Positions 1 through 6,605 of a DNA stretch of 9,848 nucleotides are shown piece after piece. Positions within the stretch are counted from its first letter, which is position 1. Each line of letters begins with the position of its first letter. The DNA is from an uncultured Collinsella sp. (GTDB taxonomy: Bacteria; Actinomycetota; Coriobacteriia; Coriobacteriales; Coriobacteriaceae): the NCBI GenBank assembly GCA_900757205.1, contig CAAENA010000066.1:1-9848 (forward strand). The letters are read 5' to 3'. The notes beneath the pieces are model-generated. The model saw nothing but the letters and a program-made list of their open reading frames with translations, did no database searches and was not told where the DNA came from. The translations under genes and the position numbers were made by a program.

Positions 1-79
1 AGGAGGGAAGCGTACTTTGGTACGCGACCGACGATTGAACGTCAGATTGCCGCTTAGGGGCGTTTGCAGCGTCGACCGG

Positions 80-103
80 TCCGTCGTTCGTTAGAACGAC
101 GGA
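80..103. terminator. Perfect 10-bp stem with GTTA loop, possible 3'-end hairpin of htpG
   Basis: The arms TCCGTCGTTC (80-89) and GAACGACGGA (94-103) are perfectly complementary around a 4-base loop. The hairpin lies about 50 bases beyond the htpG stop codon on its transcript. There is no U-tract after the stem in either direction, so it may act as a transcript-end stabiliser or a Rho-assisted terminator rather than a canonical intrinsic one. It overlaps the first copy of the tandem repeat at 86-134. Confidence 0.35.
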
Positions 104-134
104 ACCAATAGGTTCGTTAGAACGGCGGACCCAA
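86..134. repeat. Two-copy direct repeat, 23-base unit, 26-base period
   Basis: Positions 86-108 and 112-134 match at 21 of 23 bases; the differences are A99/G125 and A104/C130. Both copies contain the small palindrome GTTC-GTTA-GAAC. The three bases between the copies are TAG. The unit ends about 20 bases from the htpG stop codon. The origin is unknown: it could be a local duplication or members of an interspersed palindromic repeat family. Confidence 0.7.
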
Positions 135-150
135 AGGCGTAACTACTTAA

Positions 151-2175
151 CTACATCAAGTTGCAAACAGCCGCCGCGAAGGCAACGGGGTCCTCAGGCA
201 GAATGCCCTCGACCAGCAGGGCCTGATCGTAGAGCAGGCCGGAGTACTGCTTGATCTTGTCGGCGTCACCTGCCTTCTGGGCAGCGACAAGCTTGTCAAA
301 GACCGGGTGCTTGGCGTTGAGCTCGAGCACGCGCTGGCTCTTGGGCATGCCGTCGGGCGCGCCCTCGGGTCCCTTCTGGAGCACCTTCTCCATCTCGAGC
401 GAAAGCGGACCCTCGGTGGTGATGCAGGCGGGAGCGTCAGTCAGACGCGCAGAGACGGCAACCTTCTCGACCTTGTCACCGAGCGCCTCCTTCATAGCGC
501 TAAAGAGGTCCTCGTTTTCCTTGGTGGCGTCCTCGGCCTCCTTCTTCTCGTCCTCGGTCGCCAGATCAAGATCGCCAGTCGCAACGTTCTTGAGCTCCAG
601 ATGACGATCCTCGACCTCGGGCTCGGCACCGTCGGCCACGGCCTTTTCGGCAGCCTCGCGGGCGGCGTCGTCCTCGTAGATCTTAGGCATATCGGCGGCA
701 ACGTACTCACGCATGGCCTGGAAGGTGAACTCATCCACGTCCTGCGTCAGCAGCAATACATCGTAGCCGCGGTCGAGCACGCCCTTCACGACGGGCATCT
801 TGGCCAGACGCTCGCGCGAATCGCCGGCGGCATAGTAGATTGCCTTCTGGCCCTCGGGCATGCCCTTGGCATACTCGGCAAGGGTGATCATCTTCTGCTC
901 CTTGGCAGACCAGAACAGCAACAGGTCGGCGAGCTCGTCGGCCTTCATGCCGTAGCTCGAGTAGATGCCGTACTTCAGACCGCGACCAAAGTTCTCAAAG
1001 AACTTCTCGTATGCCTCGCGGTCGTTATCGCGCATGTCCTCAAGATCGGCAGTGATCTTCTTCTCGACACGCTTGGCAATGGCCTTGAGCTGACGGTTCT
1101 GTTGCAGCGTCTCACGCGAAATATTGAGCGTCACGTCGGCAGAGTCCACGACACCGCGCACAAAGTTGTAGTAGTCGGGCAGCAGGTCGTCGCACTTCTC
1201 CATAATCAGCACGTTGGAACTGTAGAGCGCCAGGCCCTTCTCGTAGTCCTTGCTGTACAGATCGAACGGGGCGCGACCCGGCACAAACAGCAGCGCATCG
1301 TACTCAAGCGTACCCTCGGCATGGAAGCTGATAGTGCGCGCGGGATCGTCAAAGTCGTGGAACGTGGACTTGTAGAACTCGTTGTAATCCTTCTGCTCAA
1401 CGTCGGAGCTGCGCTTTTTCCAAATCGGCGTCATGGAGTTGATGGTCTCGAGCTCCTGGTAGTCCTCGTACTCGGGCTTGTAGTCGTCGCCGGCGTCCTC
1501 GGGCTTGGGCTTCTGGCGGCTCTTGGACACCATCATCTGTATCGGGTAGCGCACATAGTTGCTGTACTGCTGAATCAGGCTCTTGAGGCCCCACTCGGTC
1601 AGGAAGCGATCGTAGGTCTCGGCCTCGCCGTCGGCGTCGAGCTTCTCGTTCTCGCGCAGCGTCAGGATGACATCGGTGCCGTGCTCGGCGCGCTCGCCAT
1701 CCTCGATGGTGTAGCCCTCAAGACCGTCGGACTCCCAAACGTGGGCGGTATCCTCGCCATAAGCGCGGCTGACAACCTTCACGTGGCTGGCGACCATAAA
1801 GGCGGAGTAGAAACCCACGCCAAACTGACCGATGATGTCGACATCGGAACCCTGCTGCTCGGCGTTCTCGGTCTTAAACTCCTCGGAGCCGGAATGGGCG
1901 ATGGTGCCCAGATTGCGCTCGAGCTCCTCGGCGGTCATGCCAATGCCGTTATCCGAGATGGTAATGGTGCGGGCGTCTTTATCAAAGGAGACGCGAATAG
2001 CCAGGTCGCCCTGGTCGAGCTTGACGCTCGGGTCCTGCAGGCTCTTAAAGTTGAGCTTGTCGACGGCGTCGCTCGCGTTAGAGATAAGCTCGCGCAGGAA
2101 GATTTCCTTATTGGTGTAGATGGAGTTGATCATGAGGTCGAGCAGTTTTTTGCTCTCGGTCTTAAATTGACGCAT
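151..2175 (-). CDS. htpG: Molecular chaperone HtpG (bacterial Hsp90)
   Basis: This is a cytosolic ATP-dependent chaperone that acts as a dimer, remodelling late folding intermediates and stress-damaged clients with DnaK. The N-terminal GHKL ATPase shows all the expected motifs: FLRELISNASDA (catalytic Glu29, Asn33), DNGIGM (Asp75, Gly79), the lid segment GTIAHSGS, GQFGVGFYSAFM (117-128) and GTDVIL (Thr167). The middle domain carries the conserved FDLYSKDYEKGL and GVVDSADVTLNISRE stretches. At 674 residues it is somewhat longer than the usual 610-640, partly because of a very acidic, charged segment at roughly residues 495-560. There is no C-terminal MEEVD, as expected for a bacterial form. 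The ATG start has AAAGGA six bases upstream. The leader is unusual (see the hairpin at 2206-2230). The gene sits last in the run of minus-strand genes. Confidence 0.97.
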   Translation of the reverse strand: MRQFKTESKKLLDLMINSIYTNKEIFLRELISNASDAVDKLNFKSLQDPSVKLDQGDLAIRVSFDKDARTITISDNGIGMTAEELERNLGTIAHSGSEEFKTENAEQQGSDVDIIGQFGVGFYSAFMVASHVKVVSRAYGEDTAHVWESDGLEGYTIEDGERAEHGTDVILTLRENEKLDADGEAETYDRFLTEWGLKSLIQQYSNYVRYPIQMMVSKSRQKPKPEDAGDDYKPEYEDYQELETINSMTPIWKKRSSDVEQKDYNEFYKSTFHDFDDPARTISFHAEGTLEYDALLFVPGRAPFDLYSKDYEKGLALYSSNVLIMEKCDDLLPDYYNFVRGVVDSADVTLNISRETLQQNRQLKAIAKRVEKKITADLEDMRDNDREAYEKFFENFGRGLKYGIYSSYGMKADELADLLLFWSAKEQKMITLAEYAKGMPEGQKAIYYAAGDSRERLAKMPVVKGVLDRGYDVLLLTQDVDEFTFQAMREYVAADMPKIYEDDAAREAAEKAVADGAEPEVEDRHLELKNVATGDLDLATEDEKKEAEDATKENEDLFSAMKEALGDKVEKVAVSARLTDAPACITTEGPLSLEMEKVLQKGPEGAPDGMPKSQRVLELNAKHPVFDKLVAAQKAGDADKIKQYSGLLYDQALLVEGILPEDPVAFAAAVCNLM

Positions 2176-2183
2176 GTGCAGTC

Positions 2184-2210
2184 CTTTCGCGCTACCCCCG
2201 TCCGCAAAAA
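2184..2210 (-). promoter_or_regulatory. Possible U-tract/ribosome-binding-site pairing before htpG (RNA-thermometer-like)
   Basis: In the minus-strand RNA, UUUUUGCG (2210-2203) can pair with CGCGAAAG (2191-2184) over eight positions, including two G-U pairs, leaving an 11-base loop. The 3' arm covers most of the htpG ribosome-binding sequence AAAGGA (2187-2182). This pairing competes with use of the same U-tract as a terminator tail. FourU-type thermometers in other heat-shock genes use a similar U-run to mask the ribosome-binding site. Here this is only an inference from complementarity. Confidence 0.3.
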
Positions 2211-2230
2211 CGGCCCGGTTGCCCGAGCCG
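2206..2230 (-). terminator. Intrinsic-terminator-like hairpin in the htpG leader
   Basis: On the minus strand, CGGCTCGG and CCGGGCCG form an 8-bp stem (one G-T wobble) closed by a GCAA tetraloop (2211-2230), followed directly by TTTTT (2210-2206). This is the best terminator signature in the window. It ends only 30 bases before the htpG ATG, too close for a complete promoter to fit between them. It could end readthrough from the acetyltransferase and cps genes, or act as an attenuator inside the htpG leader. The structure is read from sequence; its activity is inferred. Confidence 0.65.
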
Positions 2231-2339
2231 CATCGCAGACCTGCTATGTTCAGACTTAGATTTTATAACCCATTAGCGCGCATATATACATACGGAATCG
2301 AAAAACTGTATGTCCAAACGCTCTGATGCGCCAATTGCC

Positions 2340-2386
2340 AAGGAGTGTCCCCAACTGCCGGCAGAAAAGGAACGTCCCTATCTGCC
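2340..2386. repeat. Two imperfect 20-base direct repeats overlapping the end of the acetyltransferase gene
   Basis: Positions 2340-2359 and 2367-2386 match at 16 of 20 bases (pattern AAGGA..GTCCC.A.CTGCC) with a 27-base period. Between them sits the 10-bp palindrome CTGCCGGCAG (2355-2364). The acetyltransferase stop codon (2378-2380) lies inside the second copy, so the repeat encodes its last residues. A ten-base inverted relative of the first copy (9 of 10 matches) occurs at 2907-2916, on the other side of the gene. Confidence 0.6.
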
Positions 2387-2881
2387 ACCCTCGACCCGTT
2401 TGGCCATCCAGGCATGGGGCTGGCCTTCATCCTCATAGTCCACCGGGGCAATCTGCGTGTAACCCGCCTTGGCATAGAGCGGCAGCACGTATTCCTGCGC
2501 GTGCAGCTTAATGAGCTTGGCGCCGGCATCACGCGCGGCGGTATCACTGGCCTCGACAATCTTGCTCGCCAAACCACGACGACGCATAGCCGGCAGCACG
2601 GCGACGCGCCCCATAATGTAGGTCTCCCCCGCTGCGACGCCTTCGTCCAAGTCGCACGCCGGCGACACCGGAGCCTCTGCGTCAGCCGCGCGCTCAAGCT
2701 CTTCGGGAAACACGCGCGAGCAACCGGCAAGCTCGCCGTCTACATAGAGCGTCACATGAATGCAGTTCGGATCCTCGTCGATAGCGTCAAACTCGTTCTC
2801 GTAGCCCTGCTCGTCCATAAAAACGACGCGGCGCACCAACGCCGCGTCATCAAAGCATCCCGTCTTAAGTTGGATATCCAT
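2378..2881 (-). CDS. GNAT family N-acetyltransferase, ElaA/YjcF-like
   Basis: This is a predicted acetyl-CoA-dependent N-acetyltransferase of 167 residues; the substrate is unknown. The acetyl-CoA binding signature is seen as MGRVAVLPAMRRRGLASKIVE (R/Q-x-x-G-x-G/A loop form), followed by the late GNAT strand and helix with YAKAGY. The ending YEDEGQPHAWMAKR resembles the C-terminus of ElaA and YjcF proteins, and the start resembles their 'VFMDEQGY' strand. The ATG at 2881 is chosen because GAAAGGG (2887-2893) lies five bases upstream; an in-frame TTG at 2899 has no such site. The gene starts 39 bases after the CpsB-like stop and may be co-transcribed with that operon. Its last codons lie within a short repeat, so the C-terminus may be recently altered. 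Confidence 0.85.
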   Translation of the reverse strand: MDIQLKTGCFDDAALVRRVVFMDEQGYENEFDAIDEDPNCIHVTLYVDGELAGCSRVFPEELERAADAEAPVSPACDLDEGVAAGETYIMGRVAVLPAMRRRGLASKIVEASDTAARDAGAKLIKLHAQEYVLPLYAKAGYTQIAPVDYEDEGQPHAWMAKRVEGGR

Positions 2882-2906
2882 GGCTGCCCTTTCATTCAAT
2901 GCGAAC

Positions 2907-2916
2907 GTTAGGGACA
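2907..2916. repeat. Short inverted relative of the 2340-2386 repeat
   Basis: The minus-strand reading TGTCCCTAAC matches TGTCCCCAAC of the first repeat copy (2346-2355) at nine of ten bases, in inverted orientation. It sits in the 39-base gap between the CpsB-like stop and the acetyltransferase start, so the acetyltransferase is bracketed by related sequences. Ten bases is short enough for chance to be a real possibility. Confidence 0.35.
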
Positions 2917-2920
2917 GATT

Positions 2921-3571
2921 TTAGCGAAAATGAGCTCCGCGCACGCTAAACTTCGCGCGAGCCTTCGCCAGGCAATCGTAATGACCCACGTTATGGGCAT
3001 CGCTCGCGATGAAGCTGTACAGGTTCTGATCGAACAGGCGCTGTGCCGGCTTTTTCTCGCGACCAAAGCGACCGCCGGCAATAAAGTCCGCCGAAGCCTG
3101 CAGCTTGCAGCCCATATCGACCAGGCGCTCCGCCACGCTTACATCCTTTTGAACCGCACGATAGCGCTCAGGATGAGCGATGATCACCTGGTAGCCACGG
3201 CACTGCAAATCGTAAATCGTGTTCTCGTACTCTCTAAACGCATACGCATCGGCATGCGTCGAAAGCTCGAGCAGAAACTCGTTGGTCCCATCGAAATGCA
3301 AGTGATCCGCGGCATCGATACCAAGCTCAACGAGCTTTCGATGGTTGACCTCGAAGCCCATCTGGAGCGGAAAACCGTCAGCGTTATCGCGCAGCAGCTC
3401 AAAGGCATCCCACATCTTGTCGTAATCAAAATAGGGATCACGGCAGTGAGGAGTGCAAACGATTCTGGTTACACCGGCCCGCTTGGCAGCCTCGAGCATC
3501 GCCAAGCTCTCTTCGAGATCGGCGGCGCCGTCGTCTACACCCGGCAAGATATGGCAATGAATGTCACGCAT
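2921..3571 (-). CDS. CpsB/YwqE-type PHP-family protein-tyrosine phosphatase
   Basis: This is a metal-dependent phosphatase that removes phosphate from the tyrosine tail of the partner BY-kinase and so resets the capsule/exopolysaccharide export cycle. The PHP metal-site motifs are in order: D-I-H-C-H (His5, His7) running into ILPGVDDGA, TPH at 40-42, GFE with Glu74, AHPER with His133, and SDAH with Asp191 and His193. This is the CpsB/Wzh/YwqE pattern, unlike the low-molecular-weight Cys phosphatases (Wzb). At 216 residues it is slightly shorter than typical family members (about 240-255), with the loss mainly at the C-terminus. The ATG has AAGG seven bases upstream. It starts 17 bases after the kinase stop, consistent with one operon. 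The local neighbour kinase is its likely substrate. Confidence 0.92.
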   Translation of the reverse strand: MRDIHCHILPGVDDGAADLEESLAMLEAAKRAGVTRIVCTPHCRDPYFDYDKMWDAFELLRDNADGFPLQMGFEVNHRKLVELGIDAADHLHFDGTNEFLLELSTHADAYAFREYENTIYDLQCRGYQVIIAHPERYRAVQKDVSVAERLVDMGCKLQASADFIAGGRFGREKKPAQRLFDQNLYSFIASDAHNVGHYDCLAKARAKFSVRGAHFR

Positions 3572-3588
3572 AGGTCAGCCTTAATCAA

Positions 3589-4323
3589 CTAAACGTTTGC
3601 TCGGTTGGTGAAGATGCCCTTTTTGGAAGTGCCCTGATCGGAGCCCTTCTTAACCTTCTTACCGTCCTTGGTGTAGTAAGAATAGTAGTACTCGCTGGTC
3701 TCGGTCTCACAGTAATTCATGACGGTACCGATGAGCTTGACCTTCTCGGACTTCTTAAGCTGACCGATGGCGTTGAGCGCCTCCTCGCGCTTGGTGAAAT
3801 CCTCACGCACGACAAAAAGCGCACCGTCGGTCAGACTTGCGATCTCGGCAGCATCGATGAAGGTGCCGACCGGGGGAGCATCGAAGATGACGTACTGGAA
3901 CTTGGCGGACAGTGCCTTTACCAGCTTGGCAAAGCGATGGGAGACGATGATGTCGGCAGGATTGGGAATGTGCGGCTCGGCATCGAGGAAGTAGAAGTTC
4001 TTCTGACCCGTCTCGACAATCGCCTGGTCGATAGAAACCTGCTCGGACAGGACTGCATAGAGTCCGCCGCGGGAGCGGACGCCGAGCATATCGGCAAGGG
4101 ACCTGCGACGCATATCAGCCTCGACCAGCAGGACACTCTTGCCGCTCGTGGCGATTGCCTGAGCAAGGTTAATGGAAACCGTAGACTTGCCCTCGTTGGG
4201 AATCGAGGAGGTAACGGTGATGGTGCGAATGGGGTCATCCACGCTCGCAAAGCGGATGTTGGCCAGAAGGGTCTTGGCGGCATTCTGCACAACGAGCTTA
4301 TCGGTGTTCTTTGCCTTAGCCAT
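3589..4323 (-). CDS. CpsD/CapB-type bacterial tyrosine kinase (BY-kinase) for polysaccharide export
   Basis: This is a cytoplasmic P-loop kinase of 244 residues that autophosphorylates on C-terminal tyrosines and, with the Wzz-type partner, controls polymer length and export. Visible motifs are Walker A SSIPNEGKST (39-48), Walker A' LLVEADMRR (65-73), Walker B YVIFDAPP (144-151) and a tyrosine cluster EYYYSYY (Tyr212, 213, 214, 216, 217) followed by a lysine-rich tail. The Walker A' motif has Glu68 where most BY-kinases have Asp, a conservative change; Asp70 is kept. The membrane activator is a separate protein encoded just upstream, the split arrangement seen in Gram-positive bacteria and not the fused Wzc form. 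The start lies two bases after the Wzz-like stop, so the two are probably translationally coupled. Confidence 0.93.
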   Translation of the reverse strand: MAKAKNTDKLVVQNAAKTLLANIRFASVDDPIRTITVTSSIPNEGKSTVSINLAQAIATSGKSVLLVEADMRRRSLADMLGVRSRGGLYAVLSEQVSIDQAIVETGQKNFYFLDAEPHIPNPADIIVSHRFAKLVKALSAKFQYVIFDAPPVGTFIDAAEIASLTDGALFVVREDFTKREEALNAIGQLKKSEKVKLIGTVMNYCETETSEYYYSYYTKDGKKVKKGSDQGTSKKGIFTNRANV

Positions 4324-4325
4324 GC

Positions 4326-4982
4326 CTATTTACCACCTTTCATAGCCGGAATTCGGCCAACAACGGGAATACCCAGGAGCTCTTCTGCCTCTTCGGCACC
4401 GCGGATGCGGGTATTGAGCATGTCTGCCAAAACGACATAGGCAACTGCGATAAAGATACCGGCGAGGAACGCGACGGCAATATACAGCGTGCGCTTGGGG
4501 CCGCTGGGGGCTTCGGGGGTCTTAGCCTCGTCGATAACGTTGATGCTCTGGGCAGCGCCGACGTTCTGAGCGACCGTACTCACCGAGCTGGCAATGGCCT
4601 TTGCGACCTCAGCCGTCTCCTTGGCATCGGTGCCGGTAACCGAAAGCGTAATGACACGCGTGGTGGTCTCGGAGGAAACAGACACCTTGTAGTCATCCAG
4701 ATCGGTAAGGCCCAGTTCTTTGGCGGCGCCGCTCTTAACGCTATCGCTATCCAGCAGCGTGGCGATATCGTTGGAAAGCATCTGGCTCGCCGAGAGATCG
4801 TTGTAGCTCATCTGACCGCTATCGTCGGTCTTGGCGAGAATGTACATGCTCGTCGTCGCGGTATAGGTGTTGTCCATCGCAACGAAGGACACGATGCCCA
4901 TGGCGATCGCGCAGACCACCGGAAGGGTGATGACCAGCTTGAGGTGCTTCTTCAGCAGCTGGAACAGTTCGAGAAGGGTCAT
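4326..4982 (-). CDS. Wzz/CpsC-like chain-length determinant and BY-kinase activator
   Basis: This is a membrane protein of 218 residues with the polysaccharide co-polymerase layout: a short cytoplasmic N-terminus (LLELFQLLKKHLKLV), a first transmembrane helix at about 16-35, an extracytoplasmic domain (about 37-163) beginning with the typical YTATTSMYI strand, a proline-rich PEAPSGPKR just before a second helix (about 165-187), and a cytoplasmic tail containing ELLGIPVVGRIP. In CpsC/CapA proteins that tail docks onto and activates the kinase. GAAAGG eight bases upstream of the ATG supports this start. It is the first gene of a three-gene operon with the CpsD-like and CpsB-like genes. No polysaccharide synthesis genes follow, so the polymer locus is elsewhere or the trio serves another cell-surface polymer. 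Confidence 0.92.
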   Translation of the reverse strand: MTLLELFQLLKKHLKLVITLPVVCAIAMGIVSFVAMDNTYTATTSMYILAKTDDSGQMSYNDLSASQMLSNDIATLLDSDSVKSGAAKELGLTDLDDYKVSVSSETTTRVITLSVTGTDAKETAEVAKAIASSVSTVAQNVGAAQSINVIDEAKTPEAPSGPKRTLYIAVAFLAGIFIAVAYVVLADMLNTRIRGAEEAEELLGIPVVGRIPAMKGGK

Positions 4983-5029
4983 GCAGCTTGCCTTTCATTT
5001 CCCCAGTTCGGATTGACAAAACTGTCCGT

Positions 5030-5058
5030 ATGTTATCGCATCTTTTTACCGAGACCAA
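5030..5058 (-). promoter_or_regulatory. Possible promoter of the wzz-cpsD-cpsB operon
   Basis: On the minus strand, TTGGTC (5053-5058) and TAACAT (5030-5035) are separated by 17 bases. The expected start site would give a leader of about 40 bases to the Wzz-like ATG. Each box matches the sigma-70 consensus at only about four of six positions. A second weak candidate, TTTACA with TGTATA, lies slightly upstream. Confidence 0.35.
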
Positions 5059-5123
5059 ACTCTATACATAAGAAACAGGCTCTCCTGTAAAAATGTCGGA
5101 AGCAATCGTAAAATTGCGCAACA

Positions 5124-5152
5124 ACGCCGCACCCGAAAGTCAAATGCGGCGT
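5124..5152 (-). terminator. Hairpin downstream of the PhoR-like kinase
   Basis: ACGCCGCA and TGCGGCGT form a perfect 8-bp stem around a 13-base loop, starting 25 bases after the kinase stop codon. The stem is followed by TGTTGCG, a poor U-tract, so termination would be weak or factor-assisted. Confidence 0.4.
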
Positions 5153-5177
5153 CTACATCAATATCTATGTTGTATCG

Positions 5178-6602
5178 CTATGCGAATGGCTCGTCCTGCT
5201 GTATGGGAAACGTCACCGTGATGGTGGTTCCCACGCCCAACTCACTCGACAGATCGAGCGTGGCGTGATGATACAGGGCCGCATGCTTGACAATGGCAAG
5301 CCCCAGGCCGGTTCCGCCGCGTGCCTTGGACCTACTCTTGTCCACGCGATAGAACCGCTCAAATACCTTGCCCCGTTCTTCAGGCGCGATACCGATTCCC
5401 GTGTCGGCGACAGCGAGGAACGGATGGTCTTCGTCGTTGGTGCCGCACTGCAACGTAACCGTACCGCCGGGTCGATTGTAGCGGATGGCGTTGCTTGCCA
5501 GATTATAGATGAGCTCGTCGATCAAGCGCGACACGCCTTCGATGACCACAGGCTTGGTCTCATGACTTATCGTCACATTCGCTTGACGGGCGACCTGTTC
5601 AAGACGCTGCTCAACCGCGTAGATCGCACGCGAGAGCTCAATAGGCTCCGTGGAACCAATGGGCACTGTCTCGCCTTCAGTCGCACGTTCGGCCTCGTCC
5701 AAGTTAGACAGCGTAAGGATGTCGTTGACAAGCGCTGCCAAGCGGCCCGCCTCACGATAGATGCGACCGCCAAAGTTGCGCAGGTCGTCCTCGCCCTCGA
5801 CCATGCCATTTGCGATGAGCTCGGCATAGCCCGAAATCGCCGTAAGCGGCGTCTTGAGCTCATGGGTGATATTCGCCGTGAACTCGCGGCGCATACGGTC
5901 GTTGTCCGCTAGCACCGCCATTTGGCGCTTGAGTTCCTGGCGCTGCGACTCGATGCGCTCAAGCATGGGAACCATCTCGGCATAGGCGTGCTCATAGCTA
6001 CGGCGTGGGTGATCCAAATCCACCTCTTGTAACGGCGCGATGATGGCACGGGACTCACGGCGCGCCATAAAAAACGAGAGTACTGCACCCGCTGCTGCGA
6101 TAAGCAGCATCGGCGCCAGCATCGACAGCAAAATCGCCGCAACGCCAGGCTGGGCCTGCGCCAAGCGAACGACCTGGCCGTTATCAAGGGTGACGGCGCG
6201 ATACAGCATAATCTCGTCGAGTGTAGAGCTTGCGCGCTCCGCGGAACCCGAACCACTCTCAAAGGCCTCGATGACCTCGGGGCGATCGCCATGGTTGGGC
6301 AGTGTGGAAGGCGACGCCTCGTTGTCGTAGGCAACAGATCCGTCCTTATTGATCAGCGTGATACGAAGATCCTCGCGATCGAGGCTTCGCAAGAACGGAA
6401 TGGGCTCCTGCTGCTCGTCGAGGGCGGCAGCAATGAGCTCAGTTTCCTGCGCCAGATTGGCACTCGTGGCATCCGCCAAAGTGTTTTGCACAAAGAACGC
6501 ACCCAGCACCGTAAACGCCACGATAACCGCCATGGCGCAGACAAAGATCGTCACAAAAACGCGGTGCGACAGCGTATGTTTTCCCTGGGGGGCGAAGACC
6601 AC
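5178..6602 (-). CDS. PhoR-like sensor histidine kinase
   Basis: This membrane sensor of 474 residues probably phosphorylates the response regulator encoded just upstream. Order of parts: transmembrane helix about 15-37, extracytoplasmic sensor region about 38-153, second helix about 154-178, a linker with IIAPLQEVDLDHP as found in Gram-positive PhoR-type kinases in place of a clear HAMP, coiled segment 205-235, the H-box FTANITHELKTPLTAISGY (His247), the N-box with Asn367 and Asn371, DTGIGI (400-405), and GGTGLGLAIV (429-438). The start is GTG: GGGGGAG (6609-6615) lies six bases before it, and no ATG is better placed. It begins three bases after the regulator stop, so the pair is almost certainly co-translated. 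The phosphate role is inferred from pstB nearby and from general resemblance to PhoR; no phosphate-specific residue proves it. Confidence 0.9.
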   Translation of the reverse strand: MVFAPQGKHTLSHRVFVTIFVCAMAVIVAFTVLGAFFVQNTLADATSANLAQETELIAAALDEQQEPIPFLRSLDREDLRITLINKDGSVAYDNEASPSTLPNHGDRPEVIEAFESGSGSAERASSTLDEIMLYRAVTLDNGQVVRLAQAQPGVAAILLSMLAPMLLIAAAGAVLSFFMARRESRAIIAPLQEVDLDHPRRSYEHAYAEMVPMLERIESQRQELKRQMAVLADNDRMRREFTANITHELKTPLTAISGYAELIANGMVEGEDDLRNFGGRIYREAGRLAALVNDILTLSNLDEAERATEGETVPIGSTEPIELSRAIYAVEQRLEQVARQANVTISHETKPVVIEGVSRLIDELIYNLASNAIRYNRPGGTVTLQCGTNDEDHPFLAVADTGIGIAPEERGKVFERFYRVDKSRSKARGGTGLGLAIVKHAALYHHATLDLSSELGVGTTITVTFPIQQDEPFA

Positions 6603-6605
6603 GGG

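Larger units (their letters stand above)
1..150. other. Hairpin-rich intergenic stretch downstream of htpG
   Basis: No convincing gene is seen here. One open frame on the plus strand runs from the window edge to a TAG at 55-57 and could be the last 18 codons of a gene converging on htpG, but it is too short to judge. The stretch is crowded with palindromes: a 6-bp stem at 10-15/20-25 with a TTTG loop, a 4-bp stem around 29-42, the palindromic octamer GACCGGTC at 74-81, and the strong hairpin at 80-103. None is followed by a T-run on either strand, so none is a textbook intrinsic terminator, although a 3'-end role for htpG and a convergent gene is plausible. Confidence 0.5.
2176..2377 (-). promoter_or_regulatory. 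htpG upstream region with leader and possible promoter
   Basis: This 202-base gap separates the acetyltransferase from htpG. On the minus strand, a TATAAA at 2262-2267 is the best -10-like box, but no good -35 lies at 16-18 bases. A TTGGAC (2312-2317) with a loosely matching TATGTA (2287-2292, 19-base spacer) is an alternative. Either start would place the hairpin at 2211-2230 inside the transcribed leader. I see no CIRCE element (TTAGCACTC inverted repeat) for HrcA. The far part of the gap holds one copy of a 20-base imperfect repeat. Confidence 0.35.
4983..5177 (-). other. Intergenic region between PhoR-like kinase and Wzz-like gene
   Basis: This AT-richer gap carries three hairpins and the possible wzz promoter. 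The hairpins are an 8-bp stem at 5124-5131/5145-5152, a 5-bp stem with six-base loop at 5101-5116 (GCAAT/ATTGC), and a 5-bp stem at 5075-5079/5084-5088 (ACAGG/CCTGT). No open reading frame of note is seen. The arrangement is consistent with the end of the sensor-kinase transcript and the start of a separate cps transcript. Confidence 0.5.

Noticed and set aside
307..2259. Long uninterrupted plus-strand reading frame opposite htpG
   Set aside because: It is a shadow frame produced by the codon bias of htpG. It has no ribosome-binding site or recognisable domain, and the minus-strand HtpG motifs are unmistakable.
2176..2377. CIRCE/HrcA heat-shock operator upstream of htpG
   Set aside because: No TTAGCACTC-N9-GAGTGCTAA inverted repeat or close variant is present.
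2378..2899. TTG start for the acetyltransferase
   Set aside because: The ribosome-binding GAAAGGG lies between this TTG and the ATG at 2881, pointing to the ATG.
5013..5040. Plus-strand TTGACA followed by AT-rich sequence near 5013
   Set aside because: No matching -10 at a suitable distance, and transcription would run antisense into the PhoR-like kinase with no gene to serve.
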